Assembly (NCBI GenBank): GCA_031256695.1
Contig: JAIRQB010000168.1
Span: forward strand, 1 to 7,666
Source: Elusimicrobiota bacterium
GTDB taxonomy: Bacteria; Elusimicrobiota; Endomicrobiia; Endomicrobiales; Endomicrobiaceae
DNA length: 7,666 nt
Reading direction: 5' to 3'
The notes under the pieces were generated by a model, which saw only the letters and a program-made list of their open reading frames with translations, was not told the origin of the DNA and searched no databases. Both the position numbers and the translations under genes were made by a program. Positions 1 to 4,939 of the stretch are shown here, piece after piece. Numbering within the stretch: position 1 is the first letter of the stretch; the number at the start of each line of letters is the position of its first letter.

Positions 1-1
1 A

Positions 2-508
2 AGCGTTCAAAAATTGAAAAAAATAAATATCTTGCTTGATAAAATTGAAGGCGAAAAACGCCCCGAGACTATGAAAGATGATTTTGAAAATCTCTTGCAA
101 GAAACAGAATCTCAAATAAAAGCCCTTGCAAACTCTAAAAAAGCCGGAGATTTCAAGAAAAGTTTTGAAGCGTTAAAACAAGACGGGGCGAATGCTTTAA
201 AAAGCGGGAATCAAATTTTACTTTCTAAAACTATAGAGCAGTTGAAAACTTTGCAAAATGAATCCTATTGGGCTAATGATTTGAATTGGGTCAAGGCTTT
301 TGCTTATTGGAAGAGCGTTTTTCACAAAGTCTTTTGGAAAAACAGCAAGCAGGCTAAAATTTATCTTGATAGAGGCGAAGAGGCGGTTAAAAACAATAAT
401 ATGGACGAGATTAAAAATTCTTTGCGCGGGCTTTGGTCTCTATTGCCTCCTCAAATGCTGCAAAAAAACAGCGGCGGCGAAGTTGAAATATCGGGGGTAA
501 TGCGCTAA
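2..508 (+). CDS. C-terminal part of a divergent Hsp70 (DnaK-like) chaperone, 5' end outside window
   Basis: The reading frame is open to the left edge (first full codon at base 2). The first possible starts, TTG at 14 and ATG at 71, have no Shine-Dalgarno sequence in front of them, so I read this as the end of a longer gene. The visible ~168 residues are almost wholly helical and charged, rich in Lys, Glu and Asn, as expected for an Hsp70 lid plus a C-terminal helical tail. Near the end, an aromatic patch (WVKAFAYW) is followed by a Lys/Glu helix and the motif LWSLLPP. I remember this arrangement from the tails of non-canonical bacterial Hsp70 proteins, which lack the EEVD-like end of true DnaK. 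The stop overlaps the next start as TAATG, and the next gene encodes a J-like protein, which supports an Hsp70 partner. The ATPase domain is not in the window, so the family call is inference; a stand-alone helical protein is the alternative. Confidence 0.55.
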   Translation, partial: SVQKLKKINILLDKIEGEKRPETMKDDFENLLQETESQIKALANSKKAGDFKKSFEALKQDGANALKSGNQILLSKTIEQLKTLQNESYWANDLNWVKAFAYWKSVFHKVFWKNSKQAKIYLDRGEEAVKNNNMDEIKNSLRGLWSLLPPQMLQKNSGGEVEISGVMR

Positions 509-2274
509 TGGAAAATTTTATTTTAAACAATGCTTTCGGCATTTTAGGGCTTATGCCCGATGTCTCTCAAAAAGAAACAGCAAAGCGCTCGGGGGATTTA
601 GAAAAACTCATAAATATAGATGAAATTCCAAAATACCCCTGCGATTTTGGAGTTTTTCAAAATTTAAGAAATCTAAATTCAATAAAGGAAGCGCAAACAA
701 ATCTCTCAAATATGAAAAAGAAAATACTCCATTCTTTTTTTAGAGTTTACGCTTTATCTGAAAGAGAAAACGCCGCCCTTGCCGAGTTAGAAAATAATTT
801 TACTTTTGAAAATATAAAAAATTATGCGGCGGCATTTAAAAATGCGCAGGCAAAGAAAAACGCCGCTGTTTTGATGTTTTTGTTTTTATCTCAAAATAAA
901 AGTTTAGACGGCGATGCGGCTTTTCTTTTAATTGAAATTTGGAAAGAATTATTGACGGATAAAAAACATTTTCAGAATTTCAAAAAATTGTTTTTATTAA
1001 GCGATGAGATAGGAGTAGACGAAAGCGTTTTAGACGGAAGTTTTGAAGAAATAAAAAAAAGCATAGCCGCATCTCTTGCCGATTTGCCGCAATTTGAACG
1101 CAATAGCGCGGCAATATCTGCGGTAATGGATGCATTTTCTTTGGATAGTTCAGAATTAAACATTAAACAAATTGACGAATGCTATGAGAAAATAGACGAG
1201 GCTGTAAAAAGCGTAAACAATGCCGACAGAAGCGACTTGTCTTTTTTATTTTTGATTCTAAAAAACGAGATAAAAATTATTGAGAGCAATTTAAATAAAT
1301 TGATTGATTTCAATTTATATGAGAATGCGCAAAGCATAAATATAAGGGATAGGATTGCCGAAACATTAAATTTTCAAATTATGCAGCCGGCGCTAGCGGC
1401 AAAATTTGATTCCATTTCTGTTTTTACGCAAGTCGGGCTTTTAGACATCGCTATTGAAATATGCGGGACCGCTGTTTTCAGAGCGGTATTAGAAGATAAA
1501 AGAGACAAAATGCTTTATATTTTTAAAGAAGTTTTAAATGAAAGCAGAAGCAAAGTTTTTGAGGATTTGGCGGGCAAGACAAATCTTTACAAAAGACCGG
1601 TATTGCAGACATTTAACAGCGATGGAACAATATTTTTTGATTTAACCTTTTTAGAAAAGATTCTCATTGTTATAAACGTATTAAAAAGGCAGAAACAAAA
1701 TACTTCTCAAAATCAAAACAACTCAGAGAAAAACAGAAAAGCGCCCGATTTGCGGGAGAATATCGGCTGTTACATTGTTGTTGTTATAATCGCCGTATTA
1801 TTTTTGTTTGCCATATGTTCGGAGCAAAATTCAAAGACAGAAAGCCAAACTCAAACGCAAAATGCCAATCTTAAAGAACAGCCTCTGCCTCAAAATGCGG
1901 CAAGAGCAAATCTAACTAAAAAGCGGGAAAATATTCCTTTTAAAGTTTCAGCCTCAAAAGACGCCCACTATTACATAAAACTTGTAGATTTTTATACGGG
2001 AAAGGATGCTTTTCTTTTATTTGTCAGAGCGGGACAAACGGCTGAAATTGAAGTCCCCGCGGGCATTTATAAAATTAAATATGCAAGCGGAGAGACAAGC
2101 GGCAAGTGGTATGGCTGGGATTATCTATTCGGCTCAAAAACCTCTTATAGCGCTTCCGATGAAAAATTGAGTTTTGAAATTTCAGGCGGTTATGCAAGAG
2201 GACATCAAATAACTTTATACAAAGTCAGGGACGGCAATTTTAGGACGCAAACAATAAAACCTTCGGATTTTTAA
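508..2274 (+). CDS. Membrane-anchored J-like protein with C-terminal beta-rich domain
   Basis: 588 residues. Residues 6-80 resemble a degenerate J-domain: an N-terminal NAFGILGL helix, a helix of the 'DVSQKETAKRSGDLEKL' type, then an insert (about 37-55) where a J-domain would carry HPD, and a last helix ending in KKKILHSFFRV. No HPD tripeptide occurs anywhere in the protein. Residues ~85-395 are mostly alpha-helical with no motif I recognise. Residues ~394-415 are a Gln/Asn/Lys-rich linker, ~419-437 (IGCYIVVVIIAVLFLFAIC) one transmembrane helix, ~438-472 another Gln/Asn-rich linker, and ~476-588 a compact beta-rich domain with YYIKLVD, VPAGIYKIKYASG and YLFGSKTSYS. With no signal peptide, the helical part should be cytoplasmic and the C-terminal domain outside the membrane. 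The start overlaps the upstream stop (TAATG), with a GGGGG stretch at 493-497 as a weak ribosome binding site. Its place between an Hsp70-like gene and an AAA+ gene suggests a membrane co-chaperone or adaptor. Function is inferred. Confidence 0.65.
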   Translation: MENFILNNAFGILGLMPDVSQKETAKRSGDLEKLINIDEIPKYPCDFGVFQNLRNLNSIKEAQTNLSNMKKKILHSFFRVYALSERENAALAELENNFTFENIKNYAAAFKNAQAKKNAAVLMFLFLSQNKSLDGDAAFLLIEIWKELLTDKKHFQNFKKLFLLSDEIGVDESVLDGSFEEIKKSIAASLADLPQFERNSAAISAVMDAFSLDSSELNIKQIDECYEKIDEAVKSVNNADRSDLSFLFLILKNEIKIIESNLNKLIDFNLYENAQSINIRDRIAETLNFQIMQPALAAKFDSISVFTQVGLLDIAIEICGTAVFRAVLEDKRDKMLYIFKEVLNESRSKVFEDLAGKTNLYKRPVLQTFNSDGTIFFDLTFLEKILIVINVLKRQKQNTSQNQNNSEKNRKAPDLRENIGCYIVVVIIAVLFLFAICSEQNSKTESQTQTQNANLKEQPLPQNAARANLTKKRENIPFKVSASKDAHYYIKLVDFYTGKDAFLLFVRAGQTAEIEVPAGIYKIKYASGETSGKWYGWDYLFGSKTSYSASDEKLSFEISGGYARGHQITLYKVRDGNFRTQTIKPSDF

Positions 2275-2275
2275 A

Positions 2276-3310
2276 ATGCAAAACACAAAACCTTTATTTC
2301 CAAATAAATACAAAATAAAAGATATTGAAATAGACTGCCGTATTGCTTTAAAAAAAGATATTGAAATATATTCTCTCTCAGACAAGCGTTTCTTAAATGT
2401 CTGTTTAGACCCTTCTATTAAAATCTTGCCTAAAAAATCCGCAGAACTCGGTTTTTTTGAAATAGAAGTCAAAGGAAAATTTTATAAGGCTTTTATATCG
2501 CAAAAATCTCAAGCCGCAGACATAGAAAAAACGCTTGAAAGTTTGACGAAAATTTCCGGTTTTGACGCGGTAGCGGGAATGGGCGCTTTAAAACAAAAAC
2601 TTTATGAAGACATCATAGTTCCCATCTCAAAAAGCGCAGAGTTTGAAAAATTTAAAATCTCCGCGCCAAACGGCATACTGCTCTATGGTCCGCCCGGTTG
2701 CGGTAAAACTTATATAGTTAGGAAATTATCAGAAGAGATAAAACATCATTATTTTGAATTGAGGCATTCTGATTTCGCTTCAATTTACGTCCACGGCTCT
2801 GTAATAAAAATAGGCGAAATTTTTGACAAAGCAAAAGCCTCCGCTCCGTCTCTTATCTTTATTGATGAAATAGACGGCTTATTCCCCGATAGGGCTGGTT
2901 TAGGCGGCAATCAGCAATATAAAAGAGAAGAAATAAATGAATTTTTAATGCGTCTAAACGATGCGGGAAAAAATAAAATTTTAGTTATAGGCGCTACAAA
3001 TCAAATAAATTTAATAGACAAGGCTGTTTTGCGCTCGGGCAGATTTGATAAAAAAATTCTCGTTCCGCCGCCTGATTTTGAAAGCAGAAAACAATTGTTT
3101 GAATTTTATACCGCAGACAGACCCGTCAGCGGCATTGATTTTGACGCTTTATCTGAAAAGACATTGCATTACTCTTGCTCCGATATAGAATTGATTGTCA
3201 ATGAAGCCGCCCGCGCCGCCGTCAGCCGCTCTCTGCCGCATTTAGACAATGCGCTCTTATTAGAATTCATTTCAAAAACTCCGTCCTCTCTGCAAGAAAC
3301 TTATCTTTAA
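2276..3310 (+). CDS. AAA+ ATPase of the FtsH/Cdc48 classic-AAA type, no protease domain
   Basis: 344 residues with one AAA+ module. Visible motifs: Walker A GPPGCGKT (138-145), aromatic pore loop YVHG (171-174), Walker B LIFIDEID (193-200), sensor 1 in IGATNQ (Asn242), arginine-finger segment LRSGRFD (252-258, Arg253 and Arg256), and a C-terminal lid helix SCSDIELIVNEAARAA resembling the SGADIENLVNEAA of FtsH/Cdc48 proteins. All residues needed for ATP hydrolysis and substrate threading appear intact. Residues 1-85 form a small, probably beta-rich N-terminal domain I do not recognise; it may bind substrate or partner. No HExxH zinc-protease motif and no membrane span are present, so this is a soluble unfoldase or remodelling ATPase, not FtsH. 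The start lies 1 nt after the upstream stop and has no Shine-Dalgarno sequence, so translation is probably coupled to the J-like gene. Family assignment is firm; substrate and role are unknown. Confidence 0.85.
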   Translation: MQNTKPLFPNKYKIKDIEIDCRIALKKDIEIYSLSDKRFLNVCLDPSIKILPKKSAELGFFEIEVKGKFYKAFISQKSQAADIEKTLESLTKISGFDAVAGMGALKQKLYEDIIVPISKSAEFEKFKISAPNGILLYGPPGCGKTYIVRKLSEEIKHHYFELRHSDFASIYVHGSVIKIGEIFDKAKASAPSLIFIDEIDGLFPDRAGLGGNQQYKREEINEFLMRLNDAGKNKILVIGATNQINLIDKAVLRSGRFDKKILVPPPDFESRKQLFEFYTADRPVSGIDFDALSEKTLHYSCSDIELIVNEAARAAVSRSLPHLDNALLLEFISKTPSSLQETYL

Positions 3311-3393
3311 TATCCCTCTCAAAATTTAATTAAAAAACAATCTTTTTAGTATTTTGACGCTTTTACCTGCCTCCGAGCCGATTTGGGTGAAAA

Positions 3394-3402
3394 TGATATA
3401 AT
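3394..3402 (+). promoter_or_regulatory. Extended -10 promoter for thiG
   Basis: TG-A-TATAAT: a consensus TATAAT (3397-3402) with the TGn extension at 3394-3396. It lies 37 nt before the ATG, giving a leader of about 30 nt. No good -35 box sits 16-18 nt upstream, as is allowed for extended -10 promoters. A TTGACG at 3354-3359 is too far away to pair with it. Confidence 0.6.
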
Positions 3403-3425
3403 CCAAAAATAAAAAAACAAGATAA

Positions 3426-3432
3426 AAAGGAG
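3426..3432 (+). promoter_or_regulatory. Ribosome binding site of thiG
   Basis: AAAGGAG, 7 nt before the ATG at 3440. It is one of the strongest Shine-Dalgarno sequences in the window and fixes the start. It contrasts with the coupled genes upstream, which lack one. Confidence 0.75.
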
Positions 3433-3439
3433 TAAAAAT

Positions 3440-4216
3440 ATGGACGACAAATTGAAAATTGCAGGGTTAGAACTTGAAAGCAGAATTTTTATAGGCAGCG
3501 GAAAATTTCCAAACAACGCTTTAATTCCTGAGATAATAAAAGCATCGCAGGCGCAAATAATAACTGTCGCTGTGCGCAGATATGACTTTGAACATCCGAA
3601 AGAAAATATGTTGACATTCATACCCACAGGCGTTTGCATTATGCCCAACACTTCAGGCGCAAGAAATGCAAAAGAAGCGGTAAATATAGCCCGCATAGCG
3701 CGCGAGGCTGTAGAAAGCGTTTTGATAAAAATTGAAATCATAAATGACAATAAATATTTATTCCCCGACAATTATGAAACTGCCCGCGCTTGCGAGATTT
3801 TGGCTAAAGAAGGTTTTAAGGTTTTTGCTTATATGAATGCAGATTTGCCTTCGGCAAGAGATATGAAAAATGCAGGAGCAGCCGCAATTATGCCTTTGGG
3901 TTCTCCTATTGGGACAAATAGAGGTTTGCAATCGCTTGAGATGATAAAAATTTTAATTAGAGAAATTGACGCGCCTATAATAGTTGATGCGGGGCTCGGC
4001 AAACCCTCAGACGCTTGTCAATGTATGGAATTAGGCTGCGCCGCTGTGATGGCAAATACGGCAATCTCGTCAAGCGAAAATCCTGTTTTAATGGCTGAAG
4101 CCTTTAAGGATGCAGTTGCCGCAGGCAGAAAGGGATATTTGGCAAAACTTGGCAAACAATCTGAAACGGCTAAAGCCTCCTCGCCTCTTACGGGCTTTTT
4201 AAGAGACGGCTTTTAA
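3440..4216 (+). CDS. thiG: Thiazole synthase ThiG
   Basis: 258 residues, the usual length for ThiG. The enzyme condenses 1-deoxy-D-xylulose 5-phosphate, dehydroglycine and ThiS-thiocarboxylate sulfur into the thiazole phosphate of thiamin, in the cytoplasm. Family landmarks are visible: LESRIFIGSGKF near the N-terminus, TVAVRR (42-47), MPNTSG (68-73), Lys97 in VLIKIEIIND as the expected Schiff-base lysine, MPLGSPIG (151-158) and DAGLGKPSDA (183-192) for phosphate binding, NTAI (206-209), and the characteristic tail ASSPLTGFL. It has its own promoter and ribosome binding site and is followed by a 394-nt gap, so it is probably transcribed alone. The partners thiS, thiF and thiH/thiO are not in the window and must lie elsewhere if the pathway works. 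No TPP riboswitch motifs (CUGAGA, ACCUGAU) are present in its 129-nt upstream region. Confidence 0.95.
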   Translation: MDDKLKIAGLELESRIFIGSGKFPNNALIPEIIKASQAQIITVAVRRYDFEHPKENMLTFIPTGVCIMPNTSGARNAKEAVNIARIAREAVESVLIKIEIINDNKYLFPDNYETARACEILAKEGFKVFAYMNADLPSARDMKNAGAAAIMPLGSPIGTNRGLQSLEMIKILIREIDAPIIVDAGLGKPSDACQCMELGCAAVMANTAISSSENPVLMAEAFKDAVAAGRKGYLAKLGKQSETAKASSPLTGFLRDGF

Positions 4217-4236
4217 ACAATAAAAGCGGGAAACGG

Positions 4237-4302
4237 GAATTGAGAATTAAAGATAAAAATAGTTAAGAGTTAAGAGTTAAAAGTTAAAAGTTAAAAGTTA
4301 AG
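4237..4302. repeat. Tandem heptamer repeat, AGTTAAR x 6 with degenerate units before it
   Basis: Six uninterrupted 7-nt units fill 4261-4302: AGTTAAG twice, AGTTAAA three times, AGTTAAG once. Three looser units (GAATTGA, GAATTAA, AGATAAA) precede them at 4237-4257, separated by AAT. Because 7 is not a multiple of 3 and each unit contains the palindrome TTAA, the array places stop codons in all six frames. Confidence 0.85.
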
Positions 4303-4329
4303 GAAAACGGCATATTAAAGTAGCAAAAG

Positions 4330-4383
4330 GCGCAAACACATAGCGCGGCGCAAACACATAGCGCGGCGCAAACGCATAGCGCT
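4330..4383. repeat. 18-bp direct repeat, three tandem copies
   Basis: Units at 4330-4347, 4348-4365 and 4366-4383. The first two are identical (GCGCAAACACATAGCGCG); the third differs at two positions (CGCA for CACA, final T for G). Each unit begins and ends with self-complementary GCGC around a 9-nt centre, so each could fold as a small hairpin. A GCAAAAGGC/GCCTTTGC pair (4323-4331 with 4399-4406, one bulged A) brackets the array. There are no spacers, so it is not a CRISPR. Confidence 0.9.
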
Positions 4384-4462
4384 GCCGCAATCCATTTTGC
4401 CTTTGCCGTTAACTAATAAGTCGGCAGAGCGGACTGAAGCGCTAAGAAAAAGCGTAACCAGT

Positions 4463-4496
4463 AAAAATAAAAAGGAGCAAAATCGTTAGATTTTGC
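4463..4496 (-). terminator. Possible intrinsic terminator on the - strand
   Basis: An 8-bp perfect stem, GCAAAATC (4477-4484) and GATTTTGC (4489-4496), closes a 4-nt loop. Read on the - strand it is followed by TCC and then a T-rich run (complement of 4463-4473). The stem has only three G-C pairs, and no recognised - strand gene leads into it, so this is tentative. Confidence 0.3.
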
Positions 4497-4508
4497 GCAA
4501 CCTTCATC

Positions 4509-4570
4509 TCAAAAATTTCAGCCCGCAAAACCAAGTCTAAAGGCGGCGAATGGGCTGCAGAAATTTTTGA
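4509..4570. repeat. Bulged inverted repeat upstream of ybaB
   Basis: The left arm is TCAAAAATTTC plus AGCCC (4509-4524) and the right arm is GGGCT, a 3-nt bulge GCA, then GAAATTTTTGA (4552-4570). That gives 11 + 5 base pairs around a 27-nt loop, ending 40 nt before the ybaB start. It could be an RNA structure in the ybaB leader, part of a - strand RNA, or the ends of a small inserted element. Confidence 0.7.
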
Positions 4571-4610
4571 ATGTAGAGTAGAAGGACTTGTTAACAAAAA
4601 GGAGAAAGAA

Positions 4611-4907
4611 ATGGAACTTTTTAAAATGGCAAAAGAAGCAATGCAGATGAAAAGCAAGATGGGCGAAATTGATAAAAAATTAAAAGAGATAGTCTTTGAT
4701 GCGGAATACAAAGGGGTCAAAATAAAGGCAAATGCTAAAAGCGAATTTTTGGCTTTGGAAATTCCGCAAGATTTGCTATTAGACAAAGCAAAGGCTGAAA
4801 AAATAATTTTAGACGCTTTTAACGCCGCTTCTTCAAAAGCTCAAGAGAAAATGGCGCAAACTTCAAAAGAGATGATGAGCGGCTTAAATATTCCCGGGTT
4901 AAAATAG
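4611..4907 (+). CDS. ybaB: YbaB/EbfC family nucleoid-associated protein
   Basis: 98 residues, close to the usual ~100-110. The layout is that of the family: an N-terminal amphipathic Met/Lys/Glu helix (about 1-27), a short beta hairpin region (about 28-53, VFDAEYKGVKIKANAKSEFLALEI), a C-terminal helix with AFNAASSKAQEKM (about 68-83), and the tail SGLNIPGLK, comparable to the GL..PGF endings of YbaB proteins. Family members are dimers that bind DNA and influence nucleoid structure and gene expression. The start is set by GGAG at 4601-4604, 6 nt upstream. In many bacteria ybaB lies between dnaX and recR; neither is here, and instead it heads a run with a phosphofructokinase 32 nt downstream. 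The glycine-rich centre of typical YbaB is reduced, so it is a divergent member. Confidence 0.85.
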   Translation: MELFKMAKEAMQMKSKMGEIDKKLKEIVFDAEYKGVKIKANAKSEFLALEIPQDLLLDKAKAEKIILDAFNAASSKAQEKMAQTSKEMMSGLNIPGLK

Positions 4908-4928
4908 CGAAAAACTATATCTAAATGC

Positions 4929-4934
4929 AGGGGG
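4929..4934 (+). promoter_or_regulatory. Ribosome binding site that favours the 4940 start of the phosphofructokinase
   Basis: AGGGGG sits 5 nt before the ATG at 4940 and lies inside the reading frame if the ATG at 4925 is used. The upstream ATG has no comparable site, so 4940 is the likelier start. Confidence 0.6.
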
Positions 4935-4939
4935 TTAAA

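Larger units (their letters stand above)
4217..4610. other. Repeat-rich gene-free region between thiG and ybaB
   Basis: This 394-nt stretch holds no convincing gene. From left to right it contains AT-rich heptamers (4237-4302), three copies of an 18-bp direct repeat (4330-4383), a short TGCCG/CGGCA hairpin (4404-4426), a hairpin followed on the - strand by a T-rich run (4463-4496), a bulged 11+5-bp inverted repeat (4509-4570), and the ybaB ribosome binding site. I could not find a convincing promoter for ybaB here, nor a clear intrinsic terminator for thiG. The concentration of repeats suggests an insertion or recombination hotspot or the remains of a small element. Confidence 0.6.

Noticed and set aside
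300..500. 66-residue open frame on the + strand inside the Hsp70-like gene
   Set aside because: It is in another frame of a coding sequence that joins the next gene by TAATG, and has no ribosome binding site.
3354..3359. TTGACG as the -35 box of the thiG promoter
   Set aside because: It ends 37 nt before the TATAAT; a working pair needs about 16-18 nt.
3311..3439. TPP riboswitch upstream of thiG
   Set aside because: The conserved CUGAGA and ACCUGAU elements are missing and the likely leader is only about 30 nt.
3346..3771. 141-residue open frame on the - strand over the thiG start
   Set aside because: It lies opposite a clear ThiG coding region and its promoter and has no recognisable domain.
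4330..4383. CRISPR array
   Set aside because: The 18-bp units are directly adjacent with no unique spacers.
4458..4610. N-terminal extension of YbaB
   Set aside because: The frame is open for 51 codons upstream of 4611 but contains no ATG, GTG or TTG, and the GGAG at 4601-4604 fits the 4611 start.
4384..4610. Known structural RNA (SRP RNA, tmRNA, RNase P) before ybaB
   Set aside because: None of the conserved core sequences I know for these RNAs is visible on either strand.
4442..4786. 114-residue open frame on the - strand across the ybaB start
   Set aside because: It overlaps the well-supported ybaB reading frame and has a Ser/Leu/Phe-rich composition typical of an antisense shadow of a Lys/Glu-rich gene.
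4925..4939. ATG at 4925 as the phosphofructokinase start
   Set aside because: It lacks a ribosome binding site, whereas AGGGGG lies at the right distance from the ATG at 4940. It remains possible but less likely.
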